DNA of 64,000 nt. Source: Solirubrobacter sp963848475 (GTDB lineage: Bacteria > Actinomycetota > Thermoleophilia > Solirubrobacterales > Solirubrobacteraceae). The translations under genes were made by a program, and so were the position numbers. The stretch spans positions 186,001 to 250,000 of the forward strand of contig CAWKDW010000004.1 in assembly GCA_963848475.1 (NCBI GenBank). The letters run 5' to 3'. Under the pieces are notes generated by a model that saw only the letters and a list, made by a program, of their open reading frames with translations, did not search any database and had not been told where the DNA came from. Positions 54,060 to 64,000 of the stretch are shown here, piece after piece. The first letter of the stretch is position 1, and each line of letters starts with the position of its first letter.

Positions 54060-55170
54060 AGCCGCCGTAGAGCTTCACGCGCTCGCGGACGCCGACCAAG
54101 CCGTGGCCGAGCGTCGCCGGCGATAGGCGGCGCCGAGAGCCGTCGTCACTGACCTCGATACGCAGCTCGTCCGGCGTGTAGCGGATATCGACGTCGGCGT
54201 GGCCTGGCCTGCGCGTGCTTGAGGGCGTTGGTCAGGCCCTCCTGGACGATACGGTACGCGGAGAGGTCGATCGCCGCCGGGCAACGGGAAGGGCTCGCCT
54301 TCGACGCGCAGCGAGACCGGCAGACCGGCACGGCGGATCTCGTCGAGCAACAGGTCGAGCCTCCCCAGCCCTGGCTGCGGTGCGAGCTCGGGACCGTCGT
54401 CCTCGCGCGCGCATCGCGCCGAGCGAGCCGGCGCATCTCGCCGAGCGCCGACCGGCCGGTCTCGCTCGACGCTGCGCAGCGCGTCCGCGTCCTCGTCAAC
54501 CGTAGTAGGGCAGACGATGCCGCACGGCGCCGACCTGGAGCACCATGACGCTGACCGCATGGGCGACGATGTCGTGCAGCTCGCGCGCGATGCGGGCGCG
54601 CTCCTCGGCGACGGCGATGCGCGCGGCGACCTCGCGCTCGCGCTCCGCGAGCCGTCGCGCGCTCCTCGGCCGCCTCGGCCTGTTCAGCGCGGACGCGCAT
54701 GCGCGAAGCCCGCCGAGCCACGCGAGCGCGAAGATGAGCCGGGACGAGCAGCACTTCGCTCGTGTGAGAGCAAGACGGGTCGTTGAAGGGCGATGATCGC
54801 GGCACTGCCGGCCACGATCAGACAGGCCGATCCGGCGCCTGGCGCTCGTCGCGCAGCGAAGCCGAGCAGGAACGCGGAGATCATGCCCGCCGCGTAGATG
54901 CCGGCCGAGAGTGACCACGAGCCGGCCGTCGAGGAACGACAGCGCCGCCGCGAGCAGCCACAGCCACACCGGCGCCATGAACGGCGAAGCGATGCCGCGC
55001 GAGCAGCGGCAGCACGAGACGCGGCAGCAGCCACTGCGAAGCAAAGCGCCGAGCGCGGTAAGTCGCGCGCGTCATCGCGCAGGAGCGACCTCGAGCGACG
55101 GCCTCGATCGCCGCCAAGACGATCATCAGGTAGATCCAGAGCCACGCCGCGCGGACGAACTGAGTTGATC
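54060..55170 (-). pseudogene. Sensor histidine kinase remnant (DesK/NarX-type)
   Basis: Several frames together encode a typical actinobacterial kinase. Membrane part: AAWLWIYLMIVLAAIEAVA, PVWLWLLAAALSFLDGRL and FALAWLGGLR. HisKA_3 box: VAARIAVAEERARIARELHDIVAHAVSVMVLQVGAVRHRLP, with the phospho-acceptor His. Then SETGRSALGEMRRLA, VSLRVEGEPFPLPG, LSAYRIVQEGLTNALKHAQA (N box) and LGHGLVGVRERVKLYGGSM (G box). At least five frame changes are needed. It stands before the response-regulator remnant, so this was a full two-component system. Confidence 0.72.
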
Positions 55171-55315
55171 TCCACGAGCGAACGTACTCCAGAACCCGGC
55201 GCGTGCCGCCTCCTACCTGAGGAGGAGATCGGCCTCATCGAAGAAGGTCGGAGAAAGGATAAGTGCCTAAGGCGACGATGTGCGACACGCGGGTAGCGCA
55301 CTTAGCGTCGCCGCT

Positions 55316-56330
55316 ATGAAAGAAAACCGCGCATCTGGAAAAACAGGGGCGGATCGCCGCCCTTCTGATCATCGCCCTGGCGGTCGCCGAGAAAGCGCTC
55401 GTCGCACACGCAATAGCGGGAACGCGAATCCCGCAAAACGGCTGAAAAAGGCCGAAAACCGTCCCCAGCGGCGCGCACGCCGGGCAGCTGACCCTGAAGC
55501 CGTGCACCTACGCCGACCGAGAAGGGTGACCTCGCCGGCCGACTGCGGCGCGCTGACGTAGAGCCCGAGAACCGGGCTGACCCGCAGTCGCGGCTGATCG
55601 CGGTGCCGGTGACGCGGATCCGCTCCCGCTCACGCCATACCGGCCGAGCCGGTATACCGCCTGGAAGGCGGCCCGGGCCGGACCAACATGGACTTCGCGT
55701 TCGAGAGCTGCTACATCGGCAATCGCGACCTCGTCCTCGTCGGCTATCGCGGCGTCGACGGCTCGGCGCGCCTGGACTGCGCGGAGGTCTCCGACGCGCG
55801 ATCGCGCACACCGCCGATCTCCTCAGCGACAACGCGCTCGACGCGTCGGTGAAGGCCATGCGCGCCTGCGTCCAGCGCCTGCAGGAGACCGGCTACGACC
55901 TCGCGGGATACACGATCGCCGAGCGCGTCGACGACCTCGACGCCGCGCGCAAGGCGCTGGGCTACGACCGCGTCGACCTGCTGAGCGAGAGCTTCGGCAC
56001 CCGCGTCGCGCTGATCTACAGCTGGCGGCACGCGGCGAGCATCAAGCGGTCGGTGATGATCGGCGTCAACGCGCCCGGCCACTTCATCTGGAAGCCCGAG
56101 CAGACCGACGAGCAACTGCGTCCGCCTCTCGGCGCTCTGCGGCACCACGTGCGGCGACCAGTTCGCCTCCATGCGGCACACCGCGGCGAGCTTCCCGCGC
56201 CGCTGGGGCCCGTTCCCGATCCACCAGGGCAACGCCGAGATCGCCTCGTTCTTCGGCCTGATGGACTCCTCGTCGAACGCCGCGCCGATCTCGGGGCCGA
56301 TGACGCTCGACGCCTGGCGCGCTGAGAGTG
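55316..56330 (+). pseudogene. Alpha/beta hydrolase remnant (tripeptidyl-aminopeptidase-like)
   Basis: Fragments in all three frames. An N-terminal hydrophobic segment (IAALLIIALAVAEKALVA) is followed by an in-frame stop. Then GQLTLKPCTYADREG and, shifted, PENRADPQSRLIAVPVTRIRS, the typical beginning of a secreted alpha/beta-hydrolase. EPVYRLEGGPGRTNMDFAFESCYIGNRDLVLVGYRGVDGSARLDC contains the family GGPG motif. DDLDAARKALGYDRVDLLSESFGTRVALIYSWRHA gives the nucleophile region as SESFGT in place of the usual GxSYG. The C-terminal lid and His are not found. Many indels show a decayed gene. Confidence 0.65.
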
Positions 56331-56420
56331 GGGATGCGCCCGCAGACGGTCCACCGCGAGCGCGACCTCGCGCTCGTGAGCGCGAAGGGGATGTGTCCGC
56401 AGCGGGTCCTCACCGTCCCC

Positions 56421-56894
56421 CTAACGGACACACCCCCCTGCCAGCTCGATCGTGTCGGCCTGCGCGAGCAGCATCGTCACGCCGTTGCGCGGGTCGCGCG
56501 GTGTGGCGCGCCGCTCGCGCAGCACGATCGCGCTCCAGCCTTCACCGATCCGAGGCGCCAGCTCGCGAGGCACATAGCCGAGCGCAAGGCCCGCAGAGGT
56601 CAGCACCGCCACCGCGTTCGGGTCGTGCGGGTTGTCCGGCTCGGCAACCAGCGTGAGCGGCCGCCCTGGCGCCGCACCGTCCGAGGCCAGCGCCTCAGGC
56701 CGATGCACGGCACCCGCGACGCTGGCCACGAGCAGGCCCTGCGCGGCCAGCGCGTCCCGGCCCATGAAACGCCCGGAGGCGTCGACGGGCGTGTAGCCCG
56801 CGACCCAGATCTCGCCACCGTCGTCGGGATACCAGTAGCGCTCCTGGAACTCGACCGCGACCTTCAGGCCGGCGTCTCCTCGCGCCCCGCACAT
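56421..56894 (-). CDS. HIRAN-domain protein
   Basis: A 157-aa protein from ATG 56894. The HIRAN signature is in the C-terminal half: RPLTLVAEPDNPHDPNAVAVLTSAGLALGYVPRELAPRI. The HIRAN domain binds DNA ends in HLTF-like proteins and occurs alone in many bacteria, often next to phage or repair genes. The N-terminal 70 residues (VAVEFQERYWYPDDGGEIWVAGYTPVDASGRFMGRDALA) are not recognised. Here it stands 14 bases behind a small secreted-type gene and next to the decayed hydrolase. A role in binding damaged DNA is inferred from the domain. Confidence 0.8.
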   Translation of the reverse strand: MCGARGDAGLKVAVEFQERYWYPDDGGEIWVAGYTPVDASGRFMGRDALAAQGLLVASVAGAVHRPEALASDGAAPGRPLTLVAEPDNPHDPNAVAVLTSAGLALGYVPRELAPRIGEGWSAIVLRERRATPRDPRNGVTMLLAQADTIELAGGCVR

Positions 56895-56908
56895 AGGCGG
56901 AAAGGAAC

Positions 56909-57121
56909 CTACACCTCGGGGTGGCGGTGCCCGCTCGGGTGCTCGCGCCGACGATCGCAGTCACGCTTGCCGGTCTGCTCGCGAACCAGCTCCGTCGGCG
57001 GCGCGGACTGCTGCGCCGCGGCGACCTTCAGCGTGTGGTCGACGTCGGTCATGCCATGCAGCGACGCGCCGAGAAGACCGATCCCGGCGACGAGCGTTGC
57101 GATGAATCCGACCCGGCGCAT
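56909..57121 (-). CDS. Small membrane-anchored or secreted protein (70 aa)
   Basis: MRRVGFIATLVAGIGLLGASLHGM is a signal peptide or membrane anchor, followed by a charged tail (DVDHTLKVAAAQQ, REQTGKRDCDRRREH). It starts at ATG 57121, 35 bases after the second BatA-like gene on the same strand, and ends 14 bases before the HIRAN gene. No family is recognised. Confidence 0.5.
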   Translation of the reverse strand: MRRVGFIATLVAGIGLLGASLHGMTDVDHTLKVAAAQQSAPPTELVREQTGKRDCDRRREHPSGHRHPEV

Positions 57122-57155
57122 GCGGCCAGTACAGCGCCGGGTCCTGAAGATTGCA

Positions 57156-58078
57156 TCAAATCAAGCGACGGAACCAGCGCAGCGAGAGACCGCCGCCCAG
57201 CAGGAGCATGAGCGCGGCGCCGCCGGCGAAACCGGCCGTGACCTCACGCTGCTCCTTCTTCATCGCGACCTCCGAGCCGAGCTTCTCGTAGACGGCGCTG
57301 AGCTTGCTCGCCTCGGCCGCGGTCGAGGCGGTCCCGCCCGAGCGCGTGGCGATCTGCTCGAGCGTCGCCGTGTCCGGCGGGACGGCGTCGCCGTTGGGCA
57401 GCGTGCCCGAGGCGGTTCCGAGCGCGACGGTGTAGATCGGGATGCCGAGCTTCTTGGCCTCGTCGGCCACCGGCAGCGGGTCACGCCCGTGCGTCGCCTT
57501 GCCGTCGGAGAGCAGCACGATCGCGCCCGGCGCCTTCTTGCCGGCGGTACGCACCATCTCCAGCGCGGTCGCGAGCGCGTCGCCCGTGGCGGTGCCGCCG
57601 CTCGGCTTCATCGCCTGCTTGAGCGCGGCGCGCAACTCCTCGCGGTCGGTGGTCGGGCTCTGCACGGCCTCGGCGCGGTTGTTGAAGACGACGCCGCCGA
57701 CCCGCACCCGCTTCGGCACCTTGCTCAGGAACGCCTCGCCGGCGTCCACGGCAGCGGCCAGGCGCGAGGGCGAGACGTCGGTCGCGGCCATCGAACCGGA
57801 GTGGTCCATGGCGAGCACGATCGTCGCCTGCTCGGCCGGCACCGCGACGCTGATCTGCGGCCGCGCGAGCGCCGCGATCAGTGCGGCGGTCGCGATCCCC
57901 GCCAGCGCCAGCGGCACATGGCGGCGCACGCCGGGACGGCGCGGGACGACCGAGGCACTCACCGCGGGCGCGGCGAACGCGGCCGCGGCGCGGCGGCGGC
58001 GCCGCTCGCTGGCGACGTACGCCGCCGCGAGCAGCGGAAGGAGCAAGAGGCCGAGCAGCAGCCAGGGCGATTGGAAGC

Positions 58079-58082
<4 letters not shown>
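57156..58082 (-). CDS. Second BatA-like von Willebrand factor A membrane protein
   Basis: A 308-aa paralogue of the protein at 36596-37531. N-terminal helix PWLLLGLLLLPLLAAAYVASERR, a second helix, then the MIDAS signature DHSGSMAATDVSP and GGTATGDALATALEM. A later IVLLSDGKATHGRDPLPVADEAKKLGIPIYTVALGTASG is shared in form with the first copy. The C-terminal helix is EVTAGFAGGAALMLLLGGGLSL. No MoxR or DUF58 gene accompanies it; its ATG overlaps the stop of the HtrA gene by four bases. It probably acts in a membrane complex with a serine protease. Confidence 0.88.
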
Positions 58083-59215
<1,133 letters not shown>

Positions 59216-59269
59216 ATGCGTCGATGGTGAAAGGCCTTCCGTCAGGTCCGGATAAGGCGCGCAGCGCCG

Positions 59270-59284
59270 TTGAGGCGCGCTTTA
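59270..59284. promoter_or_regulatory. TTGA/TTTA repeat between the HtrA and sigma-factor genes
   Basis: TTGAGgcgcgcTTTA has the same 11-base spacing as TTGAGcgcggcTTGA upstream of the OmpR-type regulator (39631-39645). It is flanked by a GC-rich imperfect stem (AAGGCGCGC and GCGCGCTTT). Possible binding site of the same response regulator. Confidence 0.35.
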
Positions 59285-59332
59285 GCCCACACCCGTCCAA
59301 CCCTTGAGAAAGCGCGACCAAGGTGGCGTGAC

Positions 59333-60137
59333 ATGAACGACGAGATCTCTCTTTTCCTGACGCAGATCGCCCGCACACCGCTGCTCACCCCGGCGGAGGA
59401 GCTGCGCCTCGCCCGCCGCGTCGAGCGCGGGGATCTCGCCGCCAAGGACCGCATGGTCGAGGCGAACCTGCGGCTCGTCGTTCACATCGCCAAGCGCTTC
59501 CAGCGCGCCGGCCACGGCTTCTCGCTCTCGGACCTGATCCAGGAGGGCACGCTCGGCCTGGTCCGCGCGGTCGAGAAGTTCGACCATCGCAAGGGCTACC
59601 GCTTTTCAACGTACGCCACGATCTGGATCCGCCAGGCGATCGGCCGCGCGATCGGCGACAAGGGTCGCACGATCCGGCTCCCCGAGCAGGTCGGCCAGCG
59701 CCTGCGCGCGCTCGAGAAGGAGGAGCGCAAGCTCGCCGCCGAACTCGGCCGCGACCCGTTCCCGGAGGAGGTCGCGCCGCGGATGGAGACCACGGCGACC
59801 GACGATCATCGGCCTGCATCAACTGCGGCGCAGCACGCTCTCGCTCGACGAGCCCGTCGGCGACGACGACAGCGCGGTGCTCGGCGACCTGCTCGCCGAC
59901 GGCCGTACGGCCGACCCCGATGTCGCGCTGCTCGCCGAGGACATCCAGCGCGCCCTGAGTCAGCTGCCGCCGCGCGAGCGCCGCGTGATCGAGACCCGCT
60001 ACGGCCTCACCGGCGCCGGCCCCGCGACCGCGTCCGAGACCGCGAAGGTCCTGCGCCTTCGCCCCCGCGACATCCGCCACCTCGAGGAACTGGCGCTGCG
60101 CCGTCTGCGCGCGGCCCCGGAACTCGCCGCCGCCTGA
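59333..60137 (+). CDS. Sigma-70-family (group 2/RpoD-like) sigma factor (frameshifted)
   Basis: A sigma factor of about 267 aa from ATG 59333. Region 1.2 (DEISLFLTQIARTPLLTPAEELRLARRVERGD), region 2 with RLVVHIAKRFQRAGHGFSLSDLIQEGTLGLVRAVEKFDHRKGYRFSTYATIWIRQAIGRAI (regions 2.1-2.4), region 3. A one-base change at about 59800-59808 shifts the frame within region 3; it resumes as IIGLHQLRRSTLSLDEPVGDDDSAVLGDLLAD and ends with region 4 (LSQLPPRERRVIETRYGLTG). Region 4's helix-turn-helix is ETAKVLRLRPRDIRHLEELALRRLR, less typical. It is an alternative (stress-type) sigma, next to the HtrA gene. A hairpin terminator follows. Confidence 0.88.
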
Positions 60138-60157
60138 TCGGACTGGGCTGATCTACG

Positions 60158-60181
60158 GCGAACGCCCGAGCCCGCGTTCGC
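60158..60181 (+). terminator. Stem-loop terminator of the sigma-factor gene
   Basis: Perfect 8-bp arms GCGAACGC (60158-60165) and GCGTTCGC (60174-60181) with an 8-base loop, 20 bases after the stop of the sigma-factor gene. Confidence 0.6.
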
Positions 60182-60257
60182 GCGCCACTGGATCCGGTCG
60201 CGAAGATCGGGGAAACGCCCGATGTGACCGTGGACAGGGGCGCGTAGCTTCGCCGGC

Positions 60258-61608
60258 ATGACCCACGCGCACCGCTTGTGCCTGCTCGCAGGCGCCACCT
60301 TGCTCGCGTGCGCCGCCCCCTCCGCTGCCGCGGAGCCGGTCAACGGCCGCATCGCGTACACCACGTTCGAGTCCAGCGCCGACCCCGCGGCGGGCGACAT
60401 CTGGACGATGGATCCCGACGGCGCGAACAAGCTGCAGGCGGTCTTCGACCCCACGTATGACGCCCAGTCGGACTGGGCGCCTGACGGGACGAAGCTCGTC
60501 TACCGCAGCCGCCGCAACAACCAGTACGAGATCTCGATCGTCGACTTCGGCGTCCGCGATCCCGTGACCGGGCGCCCGCGGATCACCGACATCCCGAAGG
60601 CGCCGGACGGCACGCAGTCCAGCCAGCCCGCGTGGTACCCCGATATGAGCCGCCTCGTCTACCGGCGGACGAACGGGCCCGAGGCGACGCGCTCGGACGT
60701 CTGGACGATGAACCTCGACGGCAGCGACCGGCGGCCGCTGGCGGTGCTGCCCCAGGACCAGTTCTATCCGAGCCTCTCGCCCGACATGAAGCAAGCTGCT
60801 GTTCTCGACGGTCGCGCCGCCGTCGGGCCGCAGCGTCCAGGTCATGGACGTCGCGACCGGTGTCGTGACGACGCTGTTCGACGCCAGCGCCGCGAGCTAT
60901 GACTCGGCGCCCGCCTGGTCTCCGGACGGCAGCCAGATCGCGTTCGAGAGCAACGCCGACGGCGACATGGAGATCTACGTGATGGACGCGGATGGCGCAA
61001 ACGTCCGCCAGATCACGCACAACACGCGCTGGGACGAGGGGCCCGCCTGGTCGCCGGACGGCACGAAGTTCGCGTTCTCCAGCGGCGCCGACGACCTGCA
61101 TCTCGACGTCTGGACCATGAACGCCGACGGCTCCGACCAGCGGCAGCTGACGACCTATCCCGGTCGCGACGAGTCACCGGACTGGGGCGTCAATCCGAAT
61201 CCGGCCGCGGTCGGCGGGAACGTCGCACCGGTGCTCTCGCTCTCCTTCGGCGGGCCGTCGGTCAGCTTCGGGACGTTCATCCCGGGCGTCGCGCGCGACT
61301 ACTCGGCGAGCGCGAGCGGGATCGTGACGAGCACCGCCGGCAACGCGACGCTGAGCGTCGCGGACACGTCGGGCAATGTGCCAGGGCACCTCGTCAATGG
61401 CAGCTTCTCGCTACCCCAGGCGCTGCAGGTGCGCGCCGGCTCGGGGACCTTTGCGCCGGTGCCGGCGGACCTGCTGGCCTACTCCGCACCTGTCTCGAAC
61501 GACGCGGTCACGATCGGGTTCAAGCAGCCGATCGGCGCGACCGACGCGCTGCGCACGGGGAGCTACGCGAAGACGCTGACGTTCACGCTGTCGACGACGG
61601 CGCCATGA
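60258..61608 (+). CDS. Secreted TolB-like beta-propeller protein (frameshifted)
   Basis: About 449 aa from ATG 60258 with signal peptide LCLLAGATLLACAAPSAAA. WD40-like/TolB repeats with the typical SPDG pattern: SDWAPDGTKLVYRSRRN, PAWYPDMSRLVYRR, SLSPDMK (break), then PAWSPDGSQIAFESNADG and PAWSPDGTKFAFSSGADD, each followed by IYVMDADGAN or VWTMNADGSD. One extra base at about 60788-60795 shifts the frame; the next frame continues KLLFSTVAPPSGRSVQVMDVATG. The C-terminal Ig-like domain (LSLSFGGPSVSFGTFIPG, LSVADTSGNVPGHLVNG) resembles a cell-wall or adhesion part. Extracellular. Confidence 0.85.
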
Positions 61609-63031
61609 CTACGTGCGCTCCGCCGCGGGGCGGAGCGCGTAGGTCCGCTCGCCGCGGCCGGTCGGGATCAGCAGCCCGCAGACCGCGGCGAGCAGGGCGA
61701 CGCCCGCGCTCATCAGGAACGCGAGCTCGAAGCCGCGGTTGGAGGGGACGCCGTCGGCGAGGACGTGGCTGGCGACGATCGACGCCGCGACCTGTCCGCC
61801 GAGGGCCGCGCCGACGTTACGGGCGATCGTGTTGACCCCGGTCGCCTCGCCGGTCTCGTGCGCGTCGACGTTGGCGATGACGAGGTTCGGCAGGGCCGCG
61901 AACGCGCAGCCGACGCCGGCGTTGAGCAGCACGCCCCAGAGGATGATCAGCGCCGCCGAGTCGTGGGCGAGCGCCATGCCGGCAAGGCCGATGGCGGCGA
62001 GCACGCCGCCGACGGCGAGCGGCACCTTGGAGCCGATGCGCTCGCTGACGCGGCCGACGATCGGGGCGACGAGCAGCATCACCAGACCGCCCGGCGCCAT
62101 CAGCAGACCGGCGTCGGTGGCGCTGAGGCCGAGGCCGACGTCGCCACCGGTGGGCAGCTCCGCGAGCTGCGGGATCAGCACGAAAGTGCCGAACAGGCCG
62201 AAGCCGACGAGCACGGTGGCGAAGTTGGTGATCAGGACCGGCGGGCGCGAGAGCGTGGACATGTTGATCAGCGGAGCGGCGTGGCGGCGCTCGAAGAACA
62301 CGAACGCGGTCAGGATCACCAGGCCGAGTGCGACGAGCCCGAGCGTCTTGTCCGAGGTCCAGCCCCAGTCGTTGGCGCGCGAGACGGCGATCAGCACCGC
62401 CGAGAGACCGGCCGCGAGGATCACGGCACCGATGAAGTCGACGCGACCCGGGGTGCGCAGCGGCGACTCCGGCACGAAGCGGATCGTGGTGATCGTCGCG
62501 AGCGCGCCCATCGCGGCGGAGATCCAGAAGATCCAGTGGTAGCTCGCGTGATCGACGAGCAGGCCTCCGAGCGGCAGGCCGATCGCGCCGCCGATCCCGG
62601 CCGTCGCGCCGAGCAGCGCGATCCCCGTCGGGAATCTTCATCGCGGGGAACTCGTCGCGAACGATCCCGAACGAGAGCGGGAACACGCCGCCGCCGATGC
62701 CCTGCAGCGCGCGGCCGACGACCATCAGTCCGAGCCCGTCGCTGAGCGCGCAGACGACCGAGCCGATCGCGAACGCGCCGAGCGAGATCGCCAGGAAGCG
62801 CTCCTTGCCGAACATGTCGCCGAGCCGGCCGAGCACCGGGGTCGCGACCGACGCGGCGAGGAAGTACGCGCTGATCATCCAGACGATCTCGCTCGTGCCG
62901 ACGTCGAAGGCCTCCTGCATCGCCGTGAGCGCCGGGATGACGGTCGTCTGCGCGAGCGCGAACGCGAGCGCCCCGATCGCCAGGATCGCGAGCGTGACGT
63001 TGTGATGTTGGCGGTCGGTGTGTTCGGTCAT
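61609..63031 (-). CDS. MFS transporter (DHA2-like; frameshifted)
   Basis: About 474 aa from ATG 63031 (MTEHTDRQHH). N-terminal half: VTLAILAIGALAFALAQTTVIPALTAMQEAFDVG, then YFLAASVATPVLGRLGDMFGKERFLAISL (MFS loop motif) and RALQGIGGGVFPLSFGIVRDEFP. A frame change at about 62630-62634 follows MKIP; the next frame continues TGIALLGATAGIGGAIGLPLGGLL and HWIFWISAAMGALATI. The C-terminal half has VPLAVGGVLAAIGLAGMAL, and the transporter has 12-14 helices in total. Divergent from a TetR gene that probably controls it. Confidence 0.88.
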
Positions 63032-63121
63032 GGCCTTCAAGTTCAAGCGGAGGGGCCCTACGGTTATCGGCGAGATTAGCGAAAAGCGAAGGGTTCACTC
63101 CGGTTAGATACGGTGAGGCCC

Positions 63122-63673
63122 ATGAGCTCGACCGGCGAACGCCTGCTGCGCAGCGACGCGCGACGCAATCGCGCCCGGTTGATCGAGGTCGCGGCGGCGG
63201 CGTTCCGTGATGAGGGTCTCGACGTGGGCGTGGACGAGATCGCGCGCAGGGCCGAGGTCGGAGTGGCGACCCTCTACCGCCACTTCCCGGCCAAGACGGA
63301 CCTGATCGTCGCGGTCGTCGGCGGCGTGCTCGCCGACCTCGAACACGCGGCCCGGGAGGCACTGGAGGGCGATTCGGTGCTGGCCGTTTTCCTCGGCGGG
63401 GCGATGCGGGTGCAGTGCCAGAACCGCGGGTTTCTCCAGGCGCTGGCGCAGCAGGATCTGCCCACCGGTACGCGCGAGGAGCTCGGCCGCCGTGCCGTGA
63501 CGATCTTCGAACCCGTCGTCGCCGCGGCCAAGCAGGCCGGGACCTTCCGAGACGAGTTGGACGCGATCGACCTGCTCGTCATCGTACGGATGCTCGGCGT
63601 CGTCTCGGCCGCGCCCAACGGGCGCTCGTCCGAGCTGTACCTCGCGACGCTCCTTCGCGGGCTCAGCCCGTGA
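63122..63673 (+). CDS. TetR-family transcriptional regulator
   Basis: A 183-aa regulator from ATG 63122 (MSSTGERLLRSDARRNRARL); GTG 63113 is an alternative. DNA-binding domain: ARLIEVAAAAFRDEGLDVGVDEIARRAEVGVATLYRHFPAKTDLIVAV. The C-terminal part (QALAQQDLPTGTREELGRR, DLLVIVRMLGVV) fits the TetR_C of the SbtR/YxaF-like type. It is 90 bases from the divergent MFS gene. The intergenic region has two copies of CGGTTA (near 63060 and 63103), possibly part of its operator. It overlaps the convergent cupin gene by 11 bases. Confidence 0.92.
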   Translation: MSSTGERLLRSDARRNRARLIEVAAAAFRDEGLDVGVDEIARRAEVGVATLYRHFPAKTDLIVAVVGGVLADLEHAAREALEGDSVLAVFLGGAMRVQCQNRGFLQALAQQDLPTGTREELGRRAVTIFEPVVAAAKQAGTFRDELDAIDLLVIVRMLGVVSAAPNGRSSELYLATLLRGLSP

Positions 63674-64000
63674 GGACGCTGAGGTACGAGCCTTCGACGG
63701 CGTGCGCCACGCCCGGCGGGACCTGGAGCCAGGTCCCGGCAGCGAAGCGGCGGCCGTCGAGCGTGAGCTCGCCCTCGAGCACGTAGTACGACGCGAGTTG
63801 CTCGTGTGCCGTCGACTCGGTCGTCCCGCGCACGCGCGTGATCCGGATCCCGGGCGCATCGGTCAGCAGCTCGACGCCGTCGCTGATGGTCTGCCCGGAT
63901 TCCACGACGGCCTCGGAGATCGGGCGGCCACCGTCCGCGGGCGGATCGTGCTGGTCGTAGACGAGCTTGCGGCCGTCGCGCAGCGCGCGCATGTAGTCCG
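63663..64000 (-). CDS. Cupin-domain protein (5' end beyond the window)
   Basis: The open frame continues to the window edge. ATG 63992 (MRALRDGRKLVYDQHDP) is the first possible internal start, but the upstream frame is open, so the gene may begin outside. The cupin part is VRGTTESTAHEQLASYYVLEGELTLDGRRFAAGTWLQVPPGVAHAVEG, where H-E/Y and H are typical metal-ligand positions. It resembles small cupins of the quercetinase or sugar-isomerase type. The first 50 residues are not recognised. Function unknown. Confidence 0.78.
   Translation of the reverse strand, partial: DYMRALRDGRKLVYDQHDPPADGGRPISEAVVESGQTISDGVELLTDAPGIRITRVRGTTESTAHEQLASYYVLEGELTLDGRRFAAGTWLQVPPGVAHAVEGSYLSVLTG

Noticed and set aside
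53700..56330. Insertion sequence as cause of the decay
   Set aside because: No transposase motif, terminal inverted repeats or target duplications were seen; indels and a deletion explain the damage.

Overview
The window is very GC-rich with strong G/C third-position bias. It encodes leaderless-type promoters, many secreted beta-propeller, PKD and RTX-like proteins, Tat and lipoprotein signals, and many one-component regulators. This fits an actinobacterium, most likely class Thermoleophilia (Solirubrobacter, Conexibacter or Patulibacter-like). That placement is inferred from style and gene families, not from a marker gene. I see no rRNA, tRNA, CRISPR array, prophage or biosynthetic cluster.

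Layout. 1-6.4 kb: end of a fold-type IV PLP enzyme, an isoprenylcysteine-methyltransferase-like protein, ArsR regulator, type II NADH dehydrogenase, and an overlapping operon of DUF4097-like protein, orphan sensor kinase and lipoprotein sugar-binding protein. 6.4-10 kb: SDR enzyme and a large ATPase-LuxR regulator. 10-14.3 kb: secreted proteins (a small one with an in-frame amber codon, a DUF6345-like protein, an RTX-repeat protein) and TspO. 14.3-19.5 kb: two medium-chain dehydrogenases, MarR, Nudix, AAA ATPase and TOPRIM protein. 19.5-23.3 kb: a damaged Tat flavoprotein, a membrane protein/HTH pair with a 19-bp palindrome, and a damaged substrate-binding protein. 24.1-28.4 kb: a very large secreted propeller/beta-helix/zinc-metallopeptidase. 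28.5-33.4 kb: TrkA-TrkH potassium uptake, a branched-chain aminotransferase and a secreted propeller. 33.4-36.6 kb: membrane proteins, TetR and a zinc-ribbon metallopeptidase. 36.6-41.2 kb: MoxR-DUF58-BatA operon divergent from an OmpR-type two-component system. 41.2-46.1 kb: GNAT, hydrolase, AraC remnant and a 1003-aa PKD protein. 46.2-53.9 kb: LuxR/MarR divergent from an MFS pump, and TetR divergent from an MMPL transporter, each with clear operators. 53.7-56.4 kb: a degraded two-component system and hydrolase. 56.4-64 kb: HIRAN protein, a second BatA with HtrA, a sigma-70 factor, a propeller protein, MFS/TetR and a cupin.

Two themes stand out. First, efflux or membrane-transport genes are repeatedly paired with a divergent regulator and a visible palindromic operator. 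Second, at least a dozen otherwise well-conserved genes carry single-base frameshifts, often at short G/C runs. This points to indel errors in the assembly for isolated cases; 19.5-23.3 kb and 53.7-56.4 kb are denser and look like real decay. Frameshifted genes are given as one feature with the break position.
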